Below are positions 8,307 to 16,492 of a stretch of DNA of 64,000 bases, one piece after another. The position numbers were made by a program, and so were the translations under genes. This stretch comes from Streptomyces sp. HUAS MG91 (lineage in GTDB: Bacteria > Actinomycetota > Actinomycetes > Streptomycetales > Streptomycetaceae): NCBI RefSeq assembly GCF_040529335.1, contig NZ_CP159534.1, forward strand, positions 434,001 to 498,000, read 5' to 3'. Positions within the stretch are counted from its first letter, which is position 1; the number at the start of each line of letters is the position of its first letter. The notes below the pieces were generated by a model. The model was not told where the DNA came from and searched no databases. It worked only from the letters and a program-made list of their open reading frames with translations.

Positions 8307-9554
8307 TCAGCGGCCGAGCACCGCCATGGCCGCGTTGTGCCCGGGAACGCCGCTGACCCCGCCGCCGCGGACCGCGCCCGCGCCGCACAGCAGGACGTTG
8401 GCGTGCGCGGTCTCGACGCCCCAGCGGCCCGTGCCCTCCTGGGCGTACGGGAAGGAGAGCTCCCGGTGGAAGATGTTGCCGCCGGGCAGCCGCAGCTCCC
8501 GTTCGAGGTCGAGCGGGGTCTTCGCCTCGATGCAGGGGCGGCCCTCGGCGTCCTCGGCCAGACAGTCCTCCAGCGGTTCGGCGAGGTGGTGGTCGAGCTG
8601 GGCGAGGGTGGCCTTGAGCAGGGCGGCGCGGGCGGTGTCGTTGTCCTCGGTGAACAGCCGGGCCGGAGTGTGCAGCCCAAAGAGGGTGAGCGTCTGGTAG
8701 CCCCGCGCGGCGAGGTCCGGACCGAGGATCGTGGGGTCGGTGAGGCTGTGGCAGTAGATCTCCGAGGGCGGCGCGCTCGGCAGCGAGCCGGCCGCCGCCT
8801 CGGCGTGGGCCGTCGCCAACTGGCCGTATCCCTCGGCGACATGGAAGGTTCCGGCGAACGCCTCGCGCGGGTCGACGGAGGTGTCCTTGAGCCGGGGCAG
8901 CCGCTCCAGCAGCATGAGGAAGCAGCGGTTCTGGGCCAGGCCCGGGTCGTGGGCGTCGGCGAACGTGCCGATGAGCGCGTCCGTGAGGACGACACCGCGC
9001 ACCAGGTCGTCGCTGAAGTGCTCCTCGATGCCGACGCCGATGGGCTCGTCGAAGAGCAGCCGCCAGGCGGCGGCGTCCGCGACGCGGGTCCGCAACTCCT
9101 TGCGGGTGGGCAGCGGCTCGGTGAGCGTGGGGAAGATCCGTTCGGCGGCGTGCCGGGTCGTCGCGTAGAAACGGTTCCAGGCCTCGTACGCGCGGTCCGT
9201 GCCGGTGAGACGGGCGAACGAGGCGCGCGTGCGGTCGGCGCCGCCGCCGACCAGGAGGCCGGTGGCGCGGCCGTCGCGGACGGTGGGGGTGTACGAGGAG
9301 ACCGTACGGGGGCGGACGGCGAAGTCGAGGTCCAGGTCCCGCACGATCTTCTTCGGCAGGAGGCTGACCAGGTAGGAGTAGCGGGACAGGCGGGCGTCCA
9401 CGCCGGTGAAGGGGCGTGTGGAGACGGCGGCGCCACCGGTGGCGCCGAGCCGTTCGAGGACGGTGACGGTGCGGCCTGCGCGGGCGAGGTAGGCGGCGGC
9501 GACCAGGGCGTTGTGGCCGCCGCCGACGATGACTGCGTCGGTCCGGGTGAGCAT
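8307..9554 (-). CDS. Phytoene desaturase/retinol-isomerase-like FAD oxidoreductase
   Basis: This 415-aa flavoprotein has an N-terminal dinucleotide-binding fold (DAVIVGGGHNALVAAAYLARAGRTVTVLE, residues about 6-34) followed by GATGGAAVS, as in the CrtI/NAD(P)-dependent amine-oxidase superfamily. The C-terminal FAD-binding segment reads LLCGAGAVRGGGVSGVPGHNAAMAVLG. No other carotenoid gene is nearby, so it is more likely a general CrtI-like oxidoreductase than part of a carotenoid pathway. ATG 9554 is chosen; a GTG five codons upstream at 9569 is possible. It converges on the serine hydrolase with 25 bp between stops. Confidence 0.85.
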   Translation of the reverse strand: MLTRTDAVIVGGGHNALVAAAYLARAGRTVTVLERLGATGGAAVSTRPFTGVDARLSRYSYLVSLLPKKIVRDLDLDFAVRPRTVSSYTPTVRDGRATGLLVGGGADRTRASFARLTGTDRAYEAWNRFYATTRHAAERIFPTLTEPLPTRKELRTRVADAAAWRLLFDEPIGVGIEEHFSDDLVRGVVLTDALIGTFADAHDPGLAQNRCFLMLLERLPRLKDTSVDPREAFAGTFHVAEGYGQLATAHAEAAAGSLPSAPPSEIYCHSLTDPTILGPDLAARGYQTLTLFGLHTPARLFTEDNDTARAALLKATLAQLDHHLAEPLEDCLAEDAEGRPCIEAKTPLDLERELRLPGGNIFHRELSFPYAQEGTGRWGVETAHANVLLCGAGAVRGGGVSGVPGHNAAMAVLGR

Positions 9555-9631
9555 GGCTCTTGGTAGCACGCCGGTGTCCGGGACGGCCAGGGTGCGCGCT
9601 CCGGCCCGGGCCGTCCGGAAGACGGCACGGT

Positions 9632-11905
9632 CTAGCCACGCCGCCGCTGGGCCGCCACCCTTCCGTACAGCTCCGTCGCCTCCGCGCCGCGGCCCAGTTG
9701 CTCCAGGCAGTGGGCCTCGTCGTTGCGGCTGGCCAGGGTGTCGGGGTGGGTCTCGCCCAGGACCCGTTCCCGGGCGTCCGCCACCCCGCGGTACTCGATG
9801 AGCGCGTCCCGCCAGCGGCCGAGCCAGCCCAGACCGACCGCGACCTCGCGGCGGCTGACGAGGGTGTCGACGTGGTCGGGGCCGAGCACCCGCTCACGGA
9901 TCGCGCGGACGTCCCGGGCCTCGGCCAGGGCCTCCTCCCAGCGGGCCAGCCGGCCGAGATTGACACCGAGACCGTGCCGGGCGCGCAGCGTCTCGGGGTT
10001 GTCGGGGCCGCTGACGCGGGTGCGGTCGTCGATCAGGTCGCGGTAGAGAACGAGGGCTTCGGCGCTGCGGCCGAGGCGGCCGAGGCCGATGCCGACCTCG
10101 TAGCGGGCGGCGAGTGTGTCGGGATGGGCGGGCCCGAGCGTCTCCGCGCGGGCCGCGGCGACCTCGCGATAGGTCTGCAGGGCGTCGCTCCAGCGGCCCA
10201 ACTGCCCCAGGGTGTAGCCGACTTCGCAGCGCGTGACGAGGGTGTCGGGATGGTCGGGGCCGAGGACACGGGCACGGGCCTGCGCCACCTGGCTCGCCAT
10301 CCGGTACGACTCCTCGAGACGGCCCAACCGGCTGAGGTTGAAGGCGAGGTTGTGCCGGCAGCGCAGGGTGTCGGGGTGATCGGGGCCCATCGCGCGCTCC
10401 CGGGCCGCGAGGACCTCGGTGTACGCCTGGTGCGCCTCGGGATGCCGTCCCAACTTGCCGAGCACGTACGCCACTTCCTGCCGGGCGCCCAGCGTGTCCG
10501 GGTGTTCGGCGCCGAGCACCCGGGCCCGGCCCTCCACCACGCGCCGGTACTCGCGCAGCGCGTCCGTGGCCCGGCCGGTGCGACTGAGGCTGAAGGCGGC
10601 CTCGTAGCGGCTGGCGAGGGTGTCGGGGTGGTCGGGGCCGAGCGCGCCCTCGCGTGCGGCGGCGACGGCCCGGTGCACCTCGCCGGCCTCGGCCCAGCGG
10701 CCGGCCCGGCCGAGGCTGAGCCCCGCGTGGTGCCGGGAGAGGAGCGACGCCAGCAACTCGGGTGCCGGCGCCGGGCGTTCGGCCGGGTCCGGGCCGGTCG
10801 TCGCGGGCCCGGCGGGGCGCGGAATCCATTCGCCGGAGAGGCCGGCCGCGCTGTCCGGCGGGGTGACGCGCAGTCCCGAGCCGCCGGTGGCCTTGTGGCC
10901 GGTGGTCATGCCGCGGGTCCAGGACGGCAGCCGCGGCTCCTGCGGGTTCCGCGGTTCGTGCCGGGGTTGTGGCGAGCGCACCACCTGTGTCGCGGGGTAC
11001 GGCACGATCTGCGCGGCCCGCACGGTGGGGACGTATCCAGTCCGTCCCGCCGCGATGCGCCGGCCCACCTCGCGTGCGTCGCGCGGCCGTTCGTCGGGTT
11101 CCTTGGCGAGCAGGTCGAGGATGATCCGGTCGACGTACGCGGGCAGGTCGGGGCGGTGGCTGCGCGGCGGCTCGGGCTCGGTGTCGCGGTGGCCGACGAG
11201 CACGGCCCAGGCGTCGTCGAGGTCGAAGGGGGGCGCGCCGGTGGCGATCTCGTACAGGACGCAGCCCAGGGAGTACAGGTCGCTGCGCTCGTCGACCTGT
11301 GTGCCGCCGATCTGCTCGGGCGACATGTAGTGCGGGGTGCCCATGGCGATGCCGGTGCCGGTGAGCCGGGCGGTGAAGCCGATGTCGTGGCCGAGCCGGG
11401 CGATGCCGAAGTCGCAGATCTTGGCGGTGCCGTCGGTGAGCCGGACGATGTTCGCCGGTTTCAGGTCGCGGTGGACGATGTCCTGTTCATGGGTGTAGGC
11501 GAGCGCGGCGGCGATCTGCTCGGCGACGTCGACGACATCGTCCACGGCGAGCGGATGGTGCCGGTTCTCCTCCAGGAGCTGGCTGAGGTTCTTGCCCTCC
11601 AGGAGCTCCATCACGAGATAGAGGATGCCCTCGTACTCGCCGAAGTCGTGCACGACGGTGATGCCCCGGTGCTGGAGTCCGGCGGCCACCCTGGCCTCTC
11701 TGCGGAAGCGCTCCCGCAGGACCCGCATGAAGGACGGGTCGCGCTGCTGTCCGAGCGGCTTGAGGCACTTCACGGCGACGTGCCTGCCCAGCGACTCGTC
11801 CCGCGCCCGCCACACCTCGCCCATGCCGCCCCGGCCGATCCGGTCCAGCAGGCGGTAGCGCCCGTGGATCAGCCTGACGTCGCGGGTCTCCCCCATCTCC
11901 GGCAT
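9632..11905 (-). CDS. Serine/threonine protein kinase with C-terminal TPR array
   Basis: This 757-aa protein has an N-terminal eukaryotic-type kinase domain. It shows glycine loop GRGGMGEVW (about 25-32), ATP-anchoring Lys46 in VAVKCLK, catalytic HRDLKPAN (145-152), DFG (165-167) and an APE-like SPEQ. A Pro/Arg-rich linker follows. From about residue 385 to the end are roughly nine tetratricopeptide units, each carrying an LGPDHPDTL-type signature and Glu/Ala-rich helices. There is no obvious membrane helix, so it is probably cytoplasmic. The start is taken as ATG 11905 (MPEMGETRD); ATG 11896, three codons later, has a closer GGAG. It lies 53 bp after the MpaB-type gene on the same strand, suggesting one operon. 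Confidence 0.9.
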   Translation of the reverse strand: MPEMGETRDVRLIHGRYRLLDRIGRGGMGEVWRARDESLGRHVAVKCLKPLGQQRDPSFMRVLRERFRREARVAAGLQHRGITVVHDFGEYEGILYLVMELLEGKNLSQLLEENRHHPLAVDDVVDVAEQIAAALAYTHEQDIVHRDLKPANIVRLTDGTAKICDFGIARLGHDIGFTARLTGTGIAMGTPHYMSPEQIGGTQVDERSDLYSLGCVLYEIATGAPPFDLDDAWAVLVGHRDTEPEPPRSHRPDLPAYVDRIILDLLAKEPDERPRDAREVGRRIAAGRTGYVPTVRAAQIVPYPATQVVRSPQPRHEPRNPQEPRLPSWTRGMTTGHKATGGSGLRVTPPDSAAGLSGEWIPRPAGPATTGPDPAERPAPAPELLASLLSRHHAGLSLGRAGRWAEAGEVHRAVAAAREGALGPDHPDTLASRYEAAFSLSRTGRATDALREYRRVVEGRARVLGAEHPDTLGARQEVAYVLGKLGRHPEAHQAYTEVLAARERAMGPDHPDTLRCRHNLAFNLSRLGRLEESYRMASQVAQARARVLGPDHPDTLVTRCEVGYTLGQLGRWSDALQTYREVAAARAETLGPAHPDTLAARYEVGIGLGRLGRSAEALVLYRDLIDDRTRVSGPDNPETLRARHGLGVNLGRLARWEEALAEARDVRAIRERVLGPDHVDTLVSRREVAVGLGWLGRWRDALIEYRGVADARERVLGETHPDTLASRNDEAHCLEQLGRGAEATELYGRVAAQRRRG

Positions 11906-11958
11906 CGTCCGCCATCGCCCCCGTAGCCTCGCTCCCGCGCCCTCCCCAGGGCAGGGTC

Positions 11959-12828
11959 TCAGTCCAGTATGGCTACCCATCTGTCGACTTTGTACGGGGC
12001 CGGGCGTGCCTCGGGGCCGAGTCTGGCCATGGCCCGCAGGATGTGTTTGGGCGGCAGTTGCCAGCGCACACGGTCGGGAATCCGGCGCAGGACGGTGCCG
12101 GTGGCGCGCAGGCGACGGGTGACGACGGCCGGTGCGGGGGCGGGTCGGCCGTACAGCGTGTGGGCGTACGGCGGCAGGGAGGCGTAGGCGAGGTTCGCCA
12201 CGCGCCGCCAGAGCACGTCGCGCGCGGGTTTCAACAGCGTGGGCGTGGGCGGGCGTTGCAGGAAGTCGTCGACGGTACGGGCCTCGGCGCCCGCGGCCAG
12301 GGCGGGGCGCACCGTCTCGAAGTAGGCCCTCAGCCGCGCCCGGTCGGCGGGGACGGCGTCGGGATCGAGGCCGACGAGGCGGGCGCTGGTGCGGTGTTCG
12401 GCGATGTAGCGGTCCGCCTGCGGGTCGGTGAGGCGGAAGCCGGAGCGGCGCGCGACGTGCAGATAGGAGTCGATCTCCGCGCAGTGCACCCACAGCAGCA
12501 GTTCGGGTTCGTCGACGCCGTACCGCTCCCCCGTGCCGGGGTCGGTGGCGGTGAGCCGGCGGTGGATGCCGCGCACGCGCGCCCCGGCCTTCTCCGCCGC
12601 CTCGGTGGTGCCGTACGTCGTGGTGCCGACGAAGCCCGCCGTGCGCATCAGGCGGCCCCAGGCGTCGCGCCGGAAGTCCGAATTCTGCATCACGCCGCGC
12701 ACGGCGCGGGGGTGCAGCGCCTGGAGGTACAGGGCGCGGATGCCGGCGATCCACATCATGGGATCGGAGTGGACCTGCCAGGTCACCGAGTCGGGTCCGA
12801 AGAGTCCGGGGTCCGCGTCGTCACGCAT
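11959..12828 (-). CDS. Oxygenase MpaB family protein (DUF2236)
   Basis: This 289-aa protein belongs to the DUF2236/MpaB-LCP fold family of putative haem-dependent oxygenases. Typical features are the early GPDSVTWQVHSDPMMWIAGIRALYLQALHPRAVRGV stretch, GTTTYGT, the LLLWVHCAEIDSYL helix with a conserved His, and a C-terminal Arg/Pro-rich tail. Substrates of bacterial members are mostly unknown. ATG 12828 starts the protein. The gene lies 47 bp downstream of the GNAT-aminotransferase fusion and 53 bp upstream of the kinase, all on the minus strand. The shared strand and short gaps suggest cotranscription. Confidence 0.82.
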   Translation of the reverse strand: MRDDADPGLFGPDSVTWQVHSDPMMWIAGIRALYLQALHPRAVRGVMQNSDFRRDAWGRLMRTAGFVGTTTYGTTEAAEKAGARVRGIHRRLTATDPGTGERYGVDEPELLLWVHCAEIDSYLHVARRSGFRLTDPQADRYIAEHRTSARLVGLDPDAVPADRARLRAYFETVRPALAAGAEARTVDDFLQRPPTPTLLKPARDVLWRRVANLAYASLPPYAHTLYGRPAPAPAVVTRRLRATGTVLRRIPDRVRWQLPPKHILRAMARLGPEARPAPYKVDRWVAILD

Positions 12829-12875
12829 GGGCGCAGGGTACCCGCGGGCGCGCGGCGACGCGCACCACCGGACCA

Positions 12876-14648
12876 TCAGCTCGCGGTTCCGGGGGCCGGT
12901 TCGCCCGGGAGCGGCACGGGCGGCACCAGCATGTCGAGGGCGGCCTGGCAGGCGGCCACGATGCGGGCGTTCTCCGCGGCGTCCTTGACGGCGATCCGCA
13001 CGGTGCGGCCCTCGTAGAGCGCGGACAGCGGGGACAGGTCGCGCAGATGGACGTCGTGCCGGCGGCATGCGTGGACGAACTGCGCGGCGCTCGGTCCGCC
13101 GGCCGGCAGGGTCAGGTTGACGAAGTTCGCGACGCCCTCCTCGACGAGCACGCCCTCGTCCAGTTCGGCGAGTTCCAGGGCGAGCCGGTGGCGCAGCGCC
13201 CGGGTCTGGAGCCGGCGTTCGCGGTAGTAGGCGGGTTCGCCCAGCGCCGCGACCGCGGCCCGTTGCGCGGGCAGGCTCACCGGCCAGGGCGGCGACCACC
13301 GGCGCAGGCGGGCCGCGGTGTCCGGAGCGGCCACCAGGTAGGCGGCCCGCAGGCCCGACAGGGCGTACATCGTGGACAGGGAGGTGCAGACGACGACGCG
13401 GGGGTCGGTCGCGGCGAGGGAGACGAGCGAGGCGTCGGCGTCGTCGGGCTCCACGTAGCCCAGGTAGGCCTCGTCGATCCACCAGCGGGTGCCGTCGGGC
13501 GCGGCGTCGATCGCGGCGCGCAGTTCGGCGGCGGACGCGTGGCGTCCGGTCGGGTTGTTCGGGTTGACGACGACCACGAGGTCGTGGTGTCCGGTGGCGA
13601 CGGTCTCGGCGAGCCGCCGCGGGTCGATGCGCCAGTCGTCGGCGCGGCGCAGCCGCAGCCGGTCCACGCGGCAGCCGATGACCCGCTCGGTGACATGGGC
13701 GTACTCGCCGTGGCCGGGGTCGATGAGGAGCACCAGGCTGTCGGGGGTGAGCAGTTGTCCGAACGCCCGGTGGATCAGGTCGGAGGAGCCCGCGCCGACG
13801 CAGATGCTGTCCTCCGGCAGTTTGCGCACCGCGGCTATCTCCGCGACCAGGCCCTCGGCGCCGGCCGGTGGTGAGGTGCGGGCCGGCCAGGAGGGGTCGT
13901 CGGTGAGGGCGGCGCTCACCTCGGGCGCGGGCGGGAACCAGGCGTCCAGCACATCGGCCGCGACGATCCGGCGGCGCCGGTGCGGGCTGCGGAAGTCGGT
14001 GCCGACGGCGGTGGAGGAGGCGCCGTCGTGCTCGCAGCCGTCGGGGCCCGGGGCGAACGGCACGTCGAGCCGCCAGTGTGCGGTGGACCGCAGTCGTTCC
14101 AGGGCGGCGGGGTGGCGGTCGAGCGCGTGCCGGGTCAGCGCGTCGACGGCGCCGGTGAGCACCTCGAAGGTCGTCTTTCCGCAGTGCACCGTGCGCCCGG
14201 CGGGGCGCAGGCCCGCCGTCAGGTGGAGTCCGAGCACCCCGGTCGGGCCCATCGTGACGACGTGCCGGCCGCCGCGGGAGGCGATCCAGCGCAGCGCCGC
14301 GTACATCAGCAGCGGCGCCACGGCGCTCGCCCGCTCGCCGGGTTCGACGGTGAGGATGCGCACCTCGAAGGTGTCGGCCTCGCGCAGCAACGGCAGTTCG
14401 TCGCGCTCCAGGTACCTGTCGAGGCCGAACCGGCCCAGCCAGGGTGGCGTCACGCTCACGAAGCCGACCCGCACGGCGCCGCGGGTCACGACCAGACAGA
14501 CGTTGTCGGCGTCGGGCGCGTCGCCCTGCCGTCCGTCCGGGCGCGCCGCGTACTGTCCCGGCTCCCGTGCGTACGCCCGGTGCCGCAGGTCGTGGATCCA
14601 GTCGGCGTCGCCCGGGACGGCGGTGCGCAGGTGCAGTTGACGGCCCAT
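12876..14648 (-). CDS. GNAT/acyltransferase-like domain fused to an aminotransferase fold lacking the PLP lysine
   Basis: This 590-aa two-domain protein starts at ATG 14648, preceded by a strong AAGGAGAT. Residues about 1-180 resemble a GNAT or FeeM/autoinducer-synthase-like acyltransferase (FEVRILTVEPGERASAVAPLLMYAALRW, then GPTGVLGLHLTAGLR). Residues about 215-590 are a fold-type I aminotransferase of the HisC/CobD group, with GAGSSDLI, NPNNPTG, IDEAYLGY and C-terminal RIAVKD. The motif that normally carries the Schiff-base lysine (SLSK-x-Y-x-x-x-GLR) reads SLSTMYALSGLR, so Thr426 (codon 13371-13373, ACG) replaces Lys. A conventional transaminase or decarboxylase activity is therefore doubtful. 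The gene leads the set with the MpaB-type protein and the kinase. Function unknown. Confidence 0.8.
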   Translation of the reverse strand: MGRQLHLRTAVPGDADWIHDLRHRAYAREPGQYAARPDGRQGDAPDADNVCLVVTRGAVRVGFVSVTPPWLGRFGLDRYLERDELPLLREADTFEVRILTVEPGERASAVAPLLMYAALRWIASRGGRHVVTMGPTGVLGLHLTAGLRPAGRTVHCGKTTFEVLTGAVDALTRHALDRHPAALERLRSTAHWRLDVPFAPGPDGCEHDGASSTAVGTDFRSPHRRRRIVAADVLDAWFPPAPEVSAALTDDPSWPARTSPPAGAEGLVAEIAAVRKLPEDSICVGAGSSDLIHRAFGQLLTPDSLVLLIDPGHGEYAHVTERVIGCRVDRLRLRRADDWRIDPRRLAETVATGHHDLVVVVNPNNPTGRHASAAELRAAIDAAPDGTRWWIDEAYLGYVEPDDADASLVSLAATDPRVVVCTSLSTMYALSGLRAAYLVAAPDTAARLRRWSPPWPVSLPAQRAAVAALGEPAYYRERRLQTRALRHRLALELAELDEGVLVEEGVANFVNLTLPAGGPSAAQFVHACRRHDVHLRDLSPLSALYEGRTVRIAVKDAAENARIVAACQAALDMLVPPVPLPGEPAPGTAS

Positions 14649-14745
14649 GAGGATCTCCTTCCGAGCGGGGCGGGTCCGTCCCATCCTGGTGAACGGACCC
14701 GCCCCGCGGGAGGGCGCTGCGACGCAGGGGGCTGAGTACGCGTAC

Positions 14746-15534
14746 TCAGGCGGCCCGGGTCGCCGGGTCCTCCGGCCGCTCCGTGCGCAGTTCGGGCTCC
14801 AGGCCCTGCGACGGTGGGGTGCCGCGCAGACCGGCGTCGGTCCGCCATGCCTCGAACGCCCAGGTGGTGAGGGTGACGACGGCGACTCCCAGGAGCCAGC
14901 CGCCCACGACGTCGCTGAACCAGTGGACTCCGAGGGCGACGCGGGTGAACCCGACGCCCACGACCGAGAGGACGGCGAGCGTCCAGCAGACCGGCCGCCC
15001 GCGCCGCGGGACGACGGAGAGTGCGATCAGCAGGAGGATGGCGCACGAGGTGGCCGCGGTCATCGCGTGGCCGGAGGGGAAGGAGTAGCCGGGGGCGTGG
15101 GCCACCGGGTCGGCAAGCGACGGCCGGGCGCGTTCGACCAGGAGCTTGGCCCAGAGTCCGATCAGGCCGCCGGTCACCGCCGTCGTCGCGGACCAGGCGG
15201 CAAGCCGCCACGCGCGCCGGTACAGGAGCCACACCGTGGCCACCAGTACCGCGCCGCGCAGCGTCAGCGGATCCCAGACCCAGTCGGAGAGCACGCGCAG
15301 GGTATCGGTCCACGCCGGGTGGTCCGTGGCCAGGGAGTGCAGGCGCCGGGCGGCGCTCTCGTCGATGCGGTGCAGTGGCGTCCACTGTTTCTCGACGAGC
15401 ACGACCAGCAGGGCGAACGGCGCGGTCGCGAGGGCTGCGACGACCGCGGCTCCCGCCAGACGCAGAGCGAAGCGACGGTCGGCGATTCGGCGACGGTGCT
15501 GTTGGAGACGACGGGCGCCGGCGCGCACCACCAT
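14746..15534 (-). CDS. PAP2-family membrane phosphatase
   Basis: This 262-aa integral membrane phosphatase probably hydrolyses lipid phosphates such as phosphatidic acid or undecaprenyl pyrophosphate at the membrane. All three PAP2 signature motifs are present: KLLVERARP near residues 130-138, SFPSGHAMTA near 151-160, and TRVALGVHWFSDVVGG near 201-216. About five or six hydrophobic helices can be seen. It follows the YihY-type gene by only 3 bp and is the last gene of a PAP2-kinase, YihY, PAP2 operon. A catalytic role in lipid phosphate turnover is well supported; the exact substrate is not. Confidence 0.88.
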   Translation of the reverse strand: MVVRAGARRLQQHRRRIADRRFALRLAGAAVVAALATAPFALLVVLVEKQWTPLHRIDESAARRLHSLATDHPAWTDTLRVLSDWVWDPLTLRGAVLVATVWLLYRRAWRLAAWSATTAVTGGLIGLWAKLLVERARPSLADPVAHAPGYSFPSGHAMTAATSCAILLLIALSVVPRRGRPVCWTLAVLSVVGVGFTRVALGVHWFSDVVGGWLLGVAVVTLTTWAFEAWRTDAGLRGTPPSQGLEPELRTERPEDPATRAA

Positions 15535-15537
15535 GGT

Positions 15538-16491
15538 TCAGACTCCCGGGTCGGGTTGGATCGGGTCGGGCCGCTGTCCTCGTACGGCTTCGAGTTGTGC
15601 GGCGAAGGAGAGCCCGAGGAACAGGGCGATCGAGGTGAGGTAGGCCCAGAGCAGCAGGGACATGAACGCGCTGAGCGGGCCGTAGACGGTGTCGAAGGAG
15701 CCGCTGAGGTTCAGGTACATGCTCAGGGCGAAGGTCAGCGCGGACCACAGGACCAGGTAGACGGCCGCGCCGAAGGCCAGCCAGGTGTATCCGGGTTGGA
15801 CGCGTCGCGGAGCGCCTCGGAAGATGACGCTGGCCGAGAGCAGCGCCAGGAGCAGGCCGAGGGGCCAGCGGAGCAGGTTCCAGGCCGTCGAGGCGGTGTC
15901 GCCGAGGTGGTAGACGGTGGCGGCCGCCGCGAAGAGGTCGTCGCCCGCCACCGCCGTCACGAACCCGAGGCCGAGCGGTACGCCCGCGGTCAGCGCCATC
16001 AGCAGGCCGCGGGTGTACTTCTGGGTGAAGGGCCGGTCGCGCTCGCAGCCGTAGATGCGATTGGCGCCGCGTTCCACCTGGCACATGGCCGTGGTGACGT
16101 TGACCAGGGAGAAGATCAGACCGAACCAGAGGGCGAGCTGATTGCCGTCCCCGGCGTGCCGGCGGCTGCGGTCGAGCGCGTCCTCGACGACCTCGGCGCT
16201 GGGGCCCTGGGAGATGCGGTGGATGGCGAGTTCGGCCATCTGTCCGATGCTCTCGGTGTGCACGGCCGTGGACAGTCCGACGAAGGCGATGGACAGGGGG
16301 ACGACCGACAGGACGGTCTGCAGGGCGAGGGCGCGGGAGTGGCTGAACCCGTCGGCGTAGCGGAAGCGCATGAACGCGTCGCGCAGCAGCGGCCAGCGGC
16401 CGTAGCGGCGGAGCGTGGCGAGCGCCTCGTCCCCGGACAGTTCCTCGCCGACCATGTCGCGCGTCGTCGGTACGCGGGTCGCGGTTCCCAC
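15538..16491 (-). CDS. YihY/BrkB-family integral membrane protein
   Basis: This 317-aa polytopic membrane protein belongs to the YihY/virulence factor BrkB family (formerly mis-assigned as RNase BN). It has about six membrane segments, including LALQTVLSVVPLSIAFVGLS, LLMALTAGVPLGLGFVTAVAG and LGLLLALLSASVIF, and the FMSLLLWAYLTSIALFLGLSFAAQLEA C-terminal signature. The start is GTG 16491, one base after the upstream gene's stop, which implies translational coupling. Its role is unproven; the position between two lipid phosphatases suggests an envelope or lipid function. Confidence 0.85.
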   Translation of the reverse strand: MGTATRVPTTRDMVGEELSGDEALATLRRYGRWPLLRDAFMRFRYADGFSHSRALALQTVLSVVPLSIAFVGLSTAVHTESIGQMAELAIHRISQGPSAEVVEDALDRSRRHAGDGNQLALWFGLIFSLVNVTTAMCQVERGANRIYGCERDRPFTQKYTRGLLMALTAGVPLGLGFVTAVAGDDLFAAAATVYHLGDTASTAWNLLRWPLGLLLALLSASVIFRGAPRRVQPGYTWLAFGAAVYLVLWSALTFALSMYLNLSGSFDTVYGPLSAFMSLLLWAYLTSIALFLGLSFAAQLEAVRGQRPDPIQPDPGV

Positions 16492-16492
16492 G

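Noticed and set aside
9571..9631. Hairpin between the FAD oxidoreductase start and the kinase stop
   Set aside because: A CCGG-ACGGCC-type stem exists but with a bulge and a long loop; I judged it too weak to list as a terminator.
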